The notes: generated from the letters alone by a model not told the origin. Shown: positions 1 through 7,061, counted from the first letter of the stretch. The stretch: DNA of 17,218 nt from Clostridia bacterium (GCA_900767195.1 CAAFYG010000095.1:1-17218); one strand, 5' to 3'. Made by a program: numbers and translations.

Positions 1-533
1 AAGACGTGTTGCAAGCCGTGAAAGTGGCGGACGACGACGAGCTGATCGCCGTGGAAGAAGAGCGCGAGGAAGACGAAACGATGCTGTACGTCACCGAGCA
101 GGGCTACTGCCTAAACGCGCTGAAAGACGATATTCCTTTGCAGGGCAGAGTATCGGGCGGCGTGAAAGGCGTGATGCTGCGCGAAGGCGATAAAGTGAAA
201 TTCGTATCGCAGGTGAACGGCGAGGGCGAAATCGTGATCGTTACGAGCGAGGGAAAATTCAAGAAAGTGATTTCCTCGCAGATCGACGTAACGGGCAGAT
301 ACAAAAAAGGCTCGATGATCGTTGCGCTGCCGGAGGGAGAGAAAGTGCTTTCGGCAAGCTACGTAACCGTGCCGTACAAAATCGCCGTGGTGGAAAAGGG
401 AAATAAGGTTTCGTGCATTTCTTCGGAAGACGTGCCGATCGCCATGCAGAGCGCGAAGGCGCGGAAGATTTCCGCCTACGAAGAAGGCAGCGTGATCGCG
501 GCGTACCCTTTAAGGTATCAGACGGAAGAATAA
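1..533 (+). CDS. DNA gyrase / topoisomerase IV subunit A, C-terminal part (5' truncated by window edge)
   Basis: The reading frame is open from the left edge (codons begin at base 3) to the TAA at 531-533, so only about the last 176 residues are seen. They carry the beta-pinwheel blade signature of GyrA/ParC C-terminal domains: a GR-x3-GGVKGVML-x-EGDKV segment (about residues 47-65), then repeated strands such as the VIVTSEGKFKKV type. This domain wraps DNA in type IIA topoisomerases; the breakage-reunion tyrosine domain would lie upstream, outside the window. The acidic stretch near the visible N-terminus (DDDELIAVEEEREEDE) probably links blades. The visible part cannot decide between gyrase A and topoisomerase IV A (ParC), because the GyrA box would be upstream. 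The GTG at base 6 is internal and is not a start. spoIIID follows 77 bases downstream with its own promoter. Confidence 0.85.
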   Translation, partial: DVLQAVKVADDDELIAVEEEREEDETMLYVTEQGYCLNALKDDIPLQGRVSGGVKGVMLREGDKVKFVSQVNGEGEIVIVTSEGKFKKVISSQIDVTGRYKKGSMIVALPEGEKVLSASYVTVPYKIAVVEKGNKVSCISSEDVPIAMQSAKARKISAYEEGSVIAAYPLRYQTEE

Positions 534-547
534 TTGCGCTTTCGGTT

Positions 548-576
548 GCATAACGGGCGGCTTTCTCACATAGAAT
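548..576 (+). promoter_or_regulatory. Sigma-E-like promoter upstream of spoIIID
   Basis: GCATAAC (548-554), a 14-nt spacer and CATAGAAT (569-576) match the Bacillus/Clostridium sigma-E consensus (-35 KMATATT, 14-15 nt, -10 CATACANT): five of seven -35 positions and seven of eight -10 positions. The inferred transcription start lies near 583, about 28 nt ahead of the likely TTG start. In B. subtilis spoIIID is transcribed by sigma-E RNA polymerase, so the position fits known biology. A sigma-A alternative (TTGCAT at 546, TAGAAT at 571) has a poor 19-nt spacer. Confidence 0.6.
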
Positions 577-610
577 AAACCAACGATAAAATTCGTCGGA
601 GGTGGAAGCT

Positions 611-934
611 TTGTGGGAAGAGCTTGAAGAGAGAGTGCTTTGTTGCGCGGAGTATATCGTGGATACGGGTTGCACCGTCCGCGCTTGCTCCGCGCATTTT
701 GCCGTAAGTAAATCTACCGTGCATAAAGATATGACGGAGCGGTTGCCGTACATAGACAAAGTTTTATACGAAGAAGTGCGCGAAGTGCTTGATAAAAATT
801 TAAAAGAACGGCACATTCGCGGGGGAAACGCTACGCGCAAAAAATACGAAAAAAAGCGCGGCATGGCGCAACCGTTCGCACCGCGGAAAAAAGCCGCTTT
901 CAAAAACGGGGAAGAGAAGAAAGGAATTATGTAA
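611..934 (+). CDS. spoIIID: Sporulation transcriptional regulator SpoIIID
   Basis: SpoIIID is a small DNA-binding regulator of mother-cell gene expression during endospore formation. The product (107 aa from the chosen start) contains the family core: a YIVDTGCTVRACSAHF segment, then SKSTVHKDMTERLP as the recognition part of the helix-turn-helix (about residues 15-45), and the RHIRGGNATRKKY segment typical of the C-terminal half. B. subtilis SpoIIID is 93 aa, so the basic C-terminal tail (rich in K/R) is slightly longer here. I chose TTG at 611 because the Shine-Dalgarno GGAGGTGG (598-605) lies 5 nt before it; the in-frame GTG at 602 is part of that Shine-Dalgarno sequence and cannot be the start. 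A sigma-E-like promoter precedes the gene and a long hairpin follows it. The presence of spoIIID points to an endospore-forming lineage but does not prove that this organism sporulates. Confidence 0.93.
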   Translation: MWEELEERVLCCAEYIVDTGCTVRACSAHFAVSKSTVHKDMTERLPYIDKVLYEEVREVLDKNLKERHIRGGNATRKKYEKKRGMAQPFAPRKKAAFKNGEEKKGIM

Positions 935-982
935 CGGCGCAAGCGGAAAATTTCGCCGAAAAATTCGAAAATAAGCATAAAT

Positions 983-1033
983 AAATCCGCGGGATTTTCG
1001 CGATATTCGATTCGCAAAATCTCACGGATTTTT
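983..1033. terminator. Long hairpin, probable bidirectional terminator
   Basis: Between the convergent spoIIID and araC-type genes, AAATCCG (983-989) pairs with CGGATTT (1025-1031). The stem continues inward through GATTTT/AAAATC and GCGA/TCGC with a few mismatches and one bulge. T residues follow on the + strand. The flanking A/T-rich sequence would give a weaker U-tract on the minus strand for the AraC gene ending at 1047. Confidence 0.75.
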
Positions 1034-1046
1034 CGTTTATAAAAAA

Positions 1047-1937
1047 TTATTTTTTCAGGTTTTTCTTGTATTCAAGGGGCGTTAAGCCCGTAATTTTTTT
1101 AAAGATCCGGTTGAAATTCGCCGTGTTGTTGAAGCCGCATCGCACGGCGATTTTCAGCACCGTATCGTCGGTTTTTTTCAAGAGCCGCAAAGCTTCGTCG
1201 ATCCGCCGGATATTGATATACTGCCACGGCGTCATGCCGTTCAGCTTTTTGAAAACGGCGCAGAAATACGTACGCGGCATGTACGCTTCTTTCGCAATTT
1301 CTTCCAGCGTGATCGCGCTCGCGAAATTTTTATCCATGTATCCGATCGCCCGCTCGATTCCGCCGGAATGCAGCGCGTAAGCCGAACTTTCCCCGCCTCC
1401 CGTTTCTTCAAGCGGAAAAAATTCCCGCCGCAAAATCACTAAAAGCTCTAAAATTTTTGCTTTCACCATCACGTCGCATCCGTACGCGCCGCCCGAAAAT
1501 TCCGCGCGTATGCCGTTGAGCAGTCCGGTGACGTAAGCAAAGTGCGCGTTGTTTCGGTCGAGTTTCGCCCTGATGTCCTTGCCGCGCCCGAAAAACGCCC
1601 CGAGATACCCGTTGCTCAAATAATCGTTGCCCGCACTCCACACAAAATTCGGAGAAAATTGCAGGTTTAAAAGCCGCATGTCGTCCGCACCCGTATCGCC
1701 GTAAATATCCGTGATGCAGTGGTATTCGTTCGTGGAAAACATAAATACGTCGCCGGGCAGAATTTCCGCTTTTCCCCGCTCGGTGTCGTACACGCCGCGC
1801 CCGTTCAGAATCAGAGAAATTTCAAATTCCGCGTGCTTATGATTGCGATAGCTGTTTCTGCGCCGCGCCGCCGTGGAAATAAACATGCGGCATGCCGACG
1901 TGCCGGAACTATTTAAAATCTTCCCGATTTCTTCCAT
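1047..1937 (-). CDS. AraC family transcriptional regulator with N-terminal cupin sensor domain
   Basis: This 296-aa protein has the standard two-domain AraC/XylS architecture. An N-terminal cupin-like ligand domain (about residues 30-110) includes the HKHAEFEISLILNGRG strand and an ILPGDVFMFSTNEYH segment. Two helix-turn-helix motifs occupy about residues 195-296, with the second carrying VLKIAVRCGFNNTANFNRIFKKITGLTPLEYKK, close to the family signature. GGGGAG lies 8 nt upstream of the ATG at 1937 on the minus strand. The gene is divergent from the acid-sugar/glycosidase operon starting at 2128 and shares a 190-nt intergenic region with it, so it is probably that operon's regulator, sensing a sugar or sugar acid in the cytoplasm. 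The ligand cannot be read from sequence. Confidence 0.93.
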   Translation of the reverse strand: MEEIGKILNSSGTSACRMFISTAARRRNSYRNHKHAEFEISLILNGRGVYDTERGKAEILPGDVFMFSTNEYHCITDIYGDTGADDMRLLNLQFSPNFVWSAGNDYLSNGYLGAFFGRGKDIRAKLDRNNAHFAYVTGLLNGIRAEFSGGAYGCDVMVKAKILELLVILRREFFPLEETGGGESSAYALHSGGIERAIGYMDKNFASAITLEEIAKEAYMPRTYFCAVFKKLNGMTPWQYINIRRIDEALRLLKKTDDTVLKIAVRCGFNNTANFNRIFKKITGLTPLEYKKNLKK

Positions 1938-1967
1938 TGCAAAAACTCCCCGAAAAACTTATTTTCA

Positions 1968-1998
1968 TAACATTGTTTGCAAAAATCGTAATATTGTT
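1968..1998 (+). promoter_or_regulatory. Probable AraC-type operator: two direct repeats 21 bp apart
   Basis: TAACATTGTT (1968-1977) and TAATATTGTT (1989-1998) agree at 9 of 10 positions. They have the same orientation and start 21 bp apart, two helical turns, as expected for an AraC-family dimer binding direct half-sites. The second repeat ends just before the -35 region of the operon promoter (2001), the usual place for an activator. The assignment to the adjacent regulator is inference. Confidence 0.6.
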
Positions 1999-2000
1999 GA

Positions 2001-2028
2001 TGACAATCCGTTTTCTTTATGGTATCAT
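2001..2028 (+). promoter_or_regulatory. Promoter of the acid-sugar/GH10 operon
   Basis: TGACAA (2001-2006), a 16-nt spacer and TATCAT (2023-2028), the latter preceded by TGG, form an extended -10 promoter. The imperfect -35 and adjacent direct repeats suggest activator dependence. The transcript would begin near 2035, leaving a leader of about 93 nt that contains a small hairpin (TGCG/ATTTT pairing with AAAAT/CGCA, 2064-2087). Confidence 0.55.
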
Positions 2029-2127
2029 ATTTGTAAGAACAAGTCAAGCAAATCGGCGCGGCGTGCGTAATTTTCGGCAAAATCGCAAAAAATTCCGCCC
2101 GATCCGAAGCGCAAAGGAGAATTAACA

Positions 2128-3453
2128 ATGTACAAGAACATGAAAGCAAGCGATCTGAAAATCACCGATCTTCGCGTGGCGGATATCGACGGACTGCCCA
2201 AGCACATGATTTTACTCAAAATCTACACAAACAGCGACATCGTGGGTTACGGCGAAGTGCGCGACGCGGCGAGCGCAACGTACGCAAAAATGCTCAAAAG
2301 CCGTCTCATCGGCGAAAACCCGCTCAACGTAGAAAAACTGTTCGAACGAATCAAACAATTTGGCGGACATTCCCGTCAGGGCGGCGGCGTATCGGGCGTG
2401 GAAGTGGCGCTTTACGATATTATCGGCAAGTTTTACGGCGTGCCTGTGTATCAGTTGCTCGGCGGCAAATGGCGCGACGAGGTGCGTATTTACTGCGATA
2501 CCGACGTAGACGGCAAGCATACCGGCACGGACATGGGCAACGCCTTGAAAAAGCGCATGGCGCAGGGTTTCACGTTTTTGAAAATGGATCTCGGCATCGA
2601 GCTTTTGTACGACGAACCCGGCACGCTCAACGCGCCGCTCGGCATGGTGGAAGATTTCAAGAAGTACAATATGAAAGCCATTTGCCATCAGTCGGGCAGC
2701 ATCGATAAATCGTTGATGTTCGGCAAAAATTATCAGATTTTCACGATTCCGCACTATGCTACGGGCATACATATCACGGAAAAGGGGCTTGATTATCTTG
2801 AAAACTACGTGAAGCAGGTGCGCGACGTGATCGGTTACGAAGTGCCGCTTGCGATCGATCATTTCGGGCATGTGGCGATCGAAGACGCGATCAGGTTTGC
2901 GCGCCGGCTCGAAAAGTACAATATCGCGTGGATGGAAGATCTTACGCCTTGGCAAAAGACGGAGCATCTGAAGAAATTCGCGCAGAACAGCTGCGTGCCG
3001 CTTTGCACGGGCGAAGACATTTATCTTGCGGATAATTTCGAAAAGGTGATGCAGGCGGGCGTAAACGTGGTGCATCCCGATCTGCTTACGGTGGGGGGAT
3101 TCGGCGAGATGAAGAAGGTGGGCGCACTGTGCGAGAAGTACGGCGTGGCGGCGGCAATCCACATGGCGGAAAGCCCGATCGCGTTCATGGCGGCGGTGCA
3201 CTCTGCGGCGACGATGAAGAACGTGCTTGCCGTGGAATTCCATTCCGTGGATCACCCCGAATGGTTCAGCCTGGTAAACCCGAAGATCGAGCTGACGAAC
3301 GGGTTTATGAAAGTACCCGACGCCCCGGGACTCGGCATCGAGAGTCTGAACGAAGAGCTTGTGGAAAAATTCCGCAAAGCGGACTGCGAAAAGCCGTGGA
3401 GCGAAACTTCCGCATGGGATAAAGAGTGGTCGAACGACAGAGAGTGGTCGTGA
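2128..3453 (+). CDS. Enolase-superfamily (mandelate racemase/muconate lactonizing enzyme-like) acid-sugar dehydratase
   Basis: The 441-aa product has the enolase-superfamily layout: an N-terminal capping domain (about 10-120) and a (beta/alpha)7-beta barrel. Visible candidate active-site residues are K152-M-D154 after barrel strand two, metal ligands D244 (AIDHFGH), E270 (AWMEDLTPW) and E296 (CTGEDIY), then D318 (VHPDLLTVGGFGE) with H345 (AAIHMAESP), resembling the Asp-His dyad of the mandelate racemase subgroup. These enzymes abstract the alpha-proton of a carboxylate; most catabolic members dehydrate aldonates, uronates or aldarates to 2-keto-3-deoxy acids. Between the second strand and D244 there is an unusually long insert (about 160-240). 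The start ATG has AAAGGAG 8 nt upstream. It is first in an operon with glycosidase, SDR, RraA-like and lactonase genes, supporting an acid-sugar role. The substrate is not determinable; a racemase or cycloisomerase remains possible. Confidence 0.88.
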   Translation: MYKNMKASDLKITDLRVADIDGLPKHMILLKIYTNSDIVGYGEVRDAASATYAKMLKSRLIGENPLNVEKLFERIKQFGGHSRQGGGVSGVEVALYDIIGKFYGVPVYQLLGGKWRDEVRIYCDTDVDGKHTGTDMGNALKKRMAQGFTFLKMDLGIELLYDEPGTLNAPLGMVEDFKKYNMKAICHQSGSIDKSLMFGKNYQIFTIPHYATGIHITEKGLDYLENYVKQVRDVIGYEVPLAIDHFGHVAIEDAIRFARRLEKYNIAWMEDLTPWQKTEHLKKFAQNSCVPLCTGEDIYLADNFEKVMQAGVNVVHPDLLTVGGFGEMKKVGALCEKYGVAAAIHMAESPIAFMAAVHSAATMKNVLAVEFHSVDHPEWFSLVNPKIELTNGFMKVPDAPGLGIESLNEELVEKFRKADCEKPWSETSAWDKEWSNDREWS

Positions 3454-3541
3454 GAAACTACTGAAAAACGGAGTAAAAAGCGGATAAAAAACGTTTAAAA
3501 AATAACAGAATTAAAAAAATACATAGAAAAGAGGTAAAAAA

Positions 3542-4825
3542 ATGGCATACGATATCAACGAACTCGTGGTAACAAACGAAGAAACGAACAAACGTATTCA
3601 GGACGGCATCGAGAAAAACCGCAAGGGCGATTTCACTCTGAAAACGCCTTTCAAACCGGGCGAAAAAGTGCATGTGAAGTTGAAAAATCACAAATTCCGC
3701 TTCGGCTGCAATATGTTCATGCTCGATGAAATCCCGGACGATCCGCATAAAAACGAGCTTTATAAAGAGAAGCTCGCCGCGCTTTTCAATATGGCAACCG
3801 TGCCGTTTTACTGGGACGCTACCGAGCCGACGGAAGGGCATACGAGATACGATAAAAATTCCGAAAAAATTTATCGCCGTCCGCCCGCGGATCTGTGCGT
3901 GGAATTTTGCGAAAAGCACGGGATCGAGCCGCGCGAACACGCGCTTTGTTATGATCATTTCTTCCCGAAGTGGCTCAAAGACAAGAGCAACGATGAAGTG
4001 AAAGCGCACCTTGAAAAGCGCATGCAGGAAATTTCTTCGCGCTACGCCGATAAAATTCCCACCATCGAAGTCACGAATGAAATGTTCTGGGATAGCGGCA
4101 TTACAGACTTCTACCTTGCGCCCGAATATATGGAATGGTGCTACAAAAAAGCTGCGGAATACTTCCCGAAGAACGAGCTTTGCATCAACGAATGGACGGG
4201 CGCAATGTGGGAAACCCGTGCGGTTGCATACGATCCGTACTATATGATGATCGAAAATCTGCTTTTAAAGGGCTGTCGCGTCGATGCGGTCGGCATGCAG
4301 TACCACATGTTCCATCGCGCGGAAAATTACTTCAACGCCACGCGCAAAACCTACAATCTTCCGCACCTTTTCAAAGCGATGGATAACTATTCGCGCTTTA
4401 AAAAGCCGATCGAAATCACCGAAGTTACGATTCCTGCATACACCGCGGAAGAAGCGGACGAAATTTCTCAGGCCGACGTGATCGAGCGGCTGTATTCGCT
4501 GTGGTTCTCGCACGAAAACGTGAAGCAGATCGTGTACTGGAATCTGGCGGACGGCTACGCGGCGTTCACCACCCCGGGCAACATGGAAGAAGGCGAAAAT
4601 TATTTCCGCGGCGGCTTGCTGCGTTTCGATATGAGCGAAAAACCCGCCTACAAGCGGCTGTATCATCTCATCAAAGAAGTATGGACGACGGATGAAACGC
4701 TTGCAGTCGGCGAAAACGGCGAAGTGAAATTCCGCGGTTTCTACGGCGAATACGAGGCGGAGGCGGGCGGCAAAACGTACAAAGTAACGCTTGGCGAAAA
4801 CGGCGCGGTAGAGGTGCTGAAATGA
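3542..4825 (+). CDS. Glycoside hydrolase family 10 protein (endo-1,4-beta-xylanase-like), cytoplasmic
   Basis: This 427-aa protein is a GH10 TIM barrel. The acid/base glutamate is E180 in the IEVTNE motif and the nucleophile is E294 in ITEVTIPAY. Other GH10 landmarks are an N-terminal FRFGCNMF strand (about 52-59), PFYWDATEPTEG (88-99), VDAVGMQYHMF (247-257) and QIVYWNLADGY near the C-terminal end of the barrel. The usual GHTLVWH-like segment is replaced by HALCYDHFFPKWL, so the aglycone/glycone subsites may differ from classical xylanases. About 45 residues after the barrel look like a small beta domain. There is no signal peptide (the N-terminus is charged), so it should act in the cytoplasm on imported oligosaccharides. 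GAGGT precedes the ATG by 7 nt. The stop overlaps the SDR start by four bases (ATGA), indicating translational coupling. The family is certain; xylan as substrate is inference. Confidence 0.92.
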   Translation: MAYDINELVVTNEETNKRIQDGIEKNRKGDFTLKTPFKPGEKVHVKLKNHKFRFGCNMFMLDEIPDDPHKNELYKEKLAALFNMATVPFYWDATEPTEGHTRYDKNSEKIYRRPPADLCVEFCEKHGIEPREHALCYDHFFPKWLKDKSNDEVKAHLEKRMQEISSRYADKIPTIEVTNEMFWDSGITDFYLAPEYMEWCYKKAAEYFPKNELCINEWTGAMWETRAVAYDPYYMMIENLLLKGCRVDAVGMQYHMFHRAENYFNATRKTYNLPHLFKAMDNYSRFKKPIEITEVTIPAYTAEEADEISQADVIERLYSLWFSHENVKQIVYWNLADGYAAFTTPGNMEEGENYFRGGLLRFDMSEKPAYKRLYHLIKEVWTTDETLAVGENGEVKFRGFYGEYEAEAGGKTYKVTLGENGAVEVLK

Positions 4826-5535
4826 AAAAAGCTTTGGTTACAGGCTCTACGCAGGGCATCGGTAAAGCGATTGCGGCGCGGCTTGTGAAAGACGGGTTTT
4901 ACGTGATCGTGCATTGCAGCGGCGATCTCGAAAAGGCGAAGCGCGTGCAAAGCGAAATCGGCGCGCACGCGGCGGTTGTGGGCGATTTATCCGAAGCGGA
5001 CGTAGCCGAAAAGCTGAAAGCCGCCACGGGCGAAATCGACGTGCTTGTGTTAAACGCAAGCGTGCAGTACAAGCAGCCGTGGCGCGAAATCACCGCCGAG
5101 CCGATGCAGAAGCAGTTGCAGGTGAATTTCGTATCCACGGTGCGCCTGATGCAGGAATATATCCCCGCCATGGAAAAGAACGGCTGGGGCAGAGTGATTG
5201 CGATCGGCAGCGTAAATCAGCACCGCCGCCACCCCGAGTTGTCTGTTTACGCCGCCACGAAATGCGCCGTGATGAGCTTTGTGGAAAACGTGGCGAAAAT
5301 CGAAGCGCCGTTCGGCGTTACGGTAAACAACGTTTCCCCGGGCGCGATCGCCACGCCGCGTAACGCGGGCGTTTATAACGATGAAGAAGCGCGTAAAAAA
5401 GTGGAAGCGTGCATCCCCGCGGGGCGTTTCGGCACGCCCGAAGAATGTGCGGGCATCGTGGCGTTTCTCGCAAGCGAGGATAGCTCGTATATCACGGGCG
5501 CGGATATTAAAACGGACGGCGGCATGAGCCTGTAA
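4822..5535 (+). CDS. Short-chain dehydrogenase/reductase (SDR, classical type)
   Basis: This 237-aa classical SDR oxidises or reduces a hydroxyl/carbonyl with NAD(P). It carries the TGSTQGIG nucleotide-binding loop (residues 7-14), the LNAS motif (N78), N102, and the catalytic S130, Y143 (SVYAATK) and K147. It ends with the GADIKTDGGMSL C-terminus typical of FabG-like enzymes. Absence of an acidic residue at the end of strand two (VIVHCSG) is more like NADP-preferring members, though this is weak evidence. Its ATG overlaps the GH10 stop codon, with GAGGTG 5 nt upstream inside the GH10 gene. In this operon it could be the sugar or sugar-acid dehydrogenase step, for example aldose to aldonolactone or ulosonate reduction. 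Sequence alone does not fix the substrate. Confidence 0.9.
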   Translation: MKKALVTGSTQGIGKAIAARLVKDGFYVIVHCSGDLEKAKRVQSEIGAHAAVVGDLSEADVAEKLKAATGEIDVLVLNASVQYKQPWREITAEPMQKQLQVNFVSTVRLMQEYIPAMEKNGWGRVIAIGSVNQHRRHPELSVYAATKCAVMSFVENVAKIEAPFGVTVNNVSPGAIATPRNAGVYNDEEARKKVEACIPAGRFGTPEECAGIVAFLASEDSSYITGADIKTDGGMSL

Positions 5536-5568
5536 AAGTTTGTAAAAAACAAAAACGGAGGCAACGAT

Positions 5569-6111
5569 ATGGAATTTTCAAAGTTGATTCAAGAGCGGTA
5601 TTCGTGCCGCAGATTTTCGGATAAGCGCGTATCGAAAGAAACGCTGTACAAAATCATCGGCGAAGCGTTGAACGCGCCGAGCGCGAAAAATACGCAGCCG
5701 TGGGAATTTTACGTAACGTATACCGACGAAGCGAACGCGAAAATCCGCGCGTGCCTGCAAGACGGCGGCAAAAACGCGTTTTTATGCGGTGCAACGGCGT
5801 TTATCGCGATTTTCGAAAAAATGCCCGATAATATCGATTGCGAAAAGTACGGCAACGATCGCTTCGTGAAGTACGACGTCGGTCAGGCGGCGGCATATCT
5901 CACGCTCGCCGCGAAAAACGCCGGGGTAGATAGCTGCACCATCGGCTGGCTCAACGAGAAGAAATTGCAGCAAAACACGGGCATAAACAAGCCGTGTTCG
6001 ATTGTGATCGCACTCGGCTATGCGGAAAAAACACCGGACGGAGAAGAAACGAAAGCACCGCAGAAACGCCGCGCCGCACTCGAAGAAAAAATCATAAATT
6101 ACGAAAAATAA
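5569..6111 (+). CDS. Nitroreductase family flavoprotein
   Basis: The 180-aa product belongs to the compact FMN-dependent nitroreductase family. The N-terminal ERYSCRRFSDKRVS segment (about 9-22) supplies the R-x-S-x-R phosphate-binding pattern. It is followed by NAPSAKNTQPWEFYV (about 36-50), a QAAAYLTLAAKNAGVDSCTIG stretch, and a C-terminal IALGYAE motif where members of this family contact FMN. GGAGG lies 7 nt before the ATG. These enzymes usually act as dimers in the cytoplasm and move electrons from NAD(P)H to quinones, nitro-compounds or other acceptors. It sits 33 nt after the SDR and 13 nt before the RraA-like gene, so it is part of the operon. Its contribution to acid-sugar metabolism is unclear; it could serve redox balancing. 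Confidence 0.88.
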   Translation: MEFSKLIQERYSCRRFSDKRVSKETLYKIIGEALNAPSAKNTQPWEFYVTYTDEANAKIRACLQDGGKNAFLCGATAFIAIFEKMPDNIDCEKYGNDRFVKYDVGQAAAYLTLAAKNAGVDSCTIGWLNEKKLQQNTGINKPCSIVIALGYAEKTPDGEETKAPQKRRAALEEKIINYEK

Positions 6112-6124
6112 AAGGAAAAAGATC

Positions 6125-7030
6125 ATGATACAATTTAATCAGAGAGAACAAATCATCGCTTTAACTCCGCAATGGAAAGGCGAACGCCTGATAGACGGCA
6201 GACCGAAAGTAGCGGATAAATACCTTGAAAAAATGCGTAAAATGACGCTTGAAGAGTTGTGGAAACCCATTTTTTTAAAGGGGTACGAAAGTCAATTCGA
6301 AGGCGATCTGAAAACGTTGCACAATGATCGCCGCATACTGATCGGAAGAGCGGTTACGTGTACGTTCGTTCCGTCGCGCCCCGATCTTCACGAAACGATG
6401 TTCGCGGCGGGCGCAGCCGAAGGCAGAAAGGGCAACTACAATCAATGGGTGATCGATAATCTCGTCGAGGGCGACGTGGTGGTTGCGGATATGTACGATA
6501 AAATCTACAAAGGCACGTTTATCGGCGGCAATCTCACCACGGCGATCAAAGCCAAAACGAAAACGGGCGGCGCGGTGATCTGGGGAGGCATCCGCGATAC
6601 GCAGCAAATGAAAGAAGCGGAAGGCGTGCAGGTGTACTATCGCGGCATCGATCCCACGCCCATCCGTGATTTTATCATGAAAGATTACAACGGCATCACG
6701 CGCATCGGCAAAGCCACGGTGCTTCCCGGCGACATCGTTTACGGCGCGGGCGGCGGCGTGCTGTTTATTCCGGCGCATCTTGTGGCGGAAGTAGTGGACG
6801 GCGCGGCGAAAACGCACGTGAAAGACGATTTCGGATTCGAAATGATCGCGCAGAATAAATTCACAACCGCGCAGATCGACAGAGCCACCTGGACGGAAGA
6901 AATGCTCGATATGCTCACCGAGTGGATCAAAACCGATCCGCGCGGCGAAAAATACCGCGATCTCGATTGGTCGGAAGAGTATGATCTCGCGCGCAACGGC
7001 GATCCCAACGATACGCAGACGATGCTTTGA
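6125..7030 (+). CDS. RraA-family protein (HMG/CHA-type class II pyruvate aldolase fold)
   Basis: This 301-aa protein belongs to the RraA/MenG-like fold family, which includes 4-hydroxy-4-methyl-2-oxoglutarate/4-carboxy-4-hydroxy-2-oxoadipate aldolases as well as RNase E regulators. The key segment is GGAVIWGGIRDTQQM (about residues 149-163), where the Arg-Asp pair corresponds to the substrate- and divalent-metal-binding RD of the aldolases. A GDVVVADMYDK strand and GTFIGGNLTTAIKAK precede it, and a PGDIVYGAGGGVLFIPAHLVAEVV motif follows, as in the family. It is about 90 residues longer than E. coli RraA, with extensions at both ends. In an operon with an acid-sugar dehydratase, a retro-aldol cleavage of a 2-keto-3-deoxy acid to pyruvate plus an aldehyde is plausible. 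A regulatory RraA role is unlikely in this context. The aldolase activity is inference. Confidence 0.85.
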   Translation: MIQFNQREQIIALTPQWKGERLIDGRPKVADKYLEKMRKMTLEELWKPIFLKGYESQFEGDLKTLHNDRRILIGRAVTCTFVPSRPDLHETMFAAGAAEGRKGNYNQWVIDNLVEGDVVVADMYDKIYKGTFIGGNLTTAIKAKTKTGGAVIWGGIRDTQQMKEAEGVQVYYRGIDPTPIRDFIMKDYNGITRIGKATVLPGDIVYGAGGGVLFIPAHLVAEVVDGAAKTHVKDDFGFEMIAQNKFTTAQIDRATWTEEMLDMLTEWIKTDPRGEKYRDLDWSEEYDLARNGDPNDTQTML

Positions 7031-7061
7031 TTTCAAACTAAGATTTGCGAGGTAATTCACG

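Noticed and set aside
602..604. GTG at 602 as the spoIIID start.
   Set aside because: The codon overlaps the Shine-Dalgarno GGAGGTGG; the TTG at 611 has correct spacing.
259..1017. Long minus-strand reading frame (252 codons) antisense to the topoisomerase and spoIIID genes.
   Set aside because: It is antisense to two recognisable genes, has a low-complexity Arg/Ser/Phe-rich composition and matches no family I recognise.
2212..3255. Long minus-strand reading frame (347 codons) opposite the enolase-superfamily gene.
   Set aside because: It is His/Arg/Phe-rich, typical of the antisense frame of a GC-biased gene, and the + strand protein is unmistakable.
3487..3500. AAACGTTT palindrome between the dehydratase and GH10 genes as a catabolite-responsive (cre) site.
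   Set aside because: It lacks the flanking TG and CA of the CcpA cre consensus and lies in A-rich spacer.
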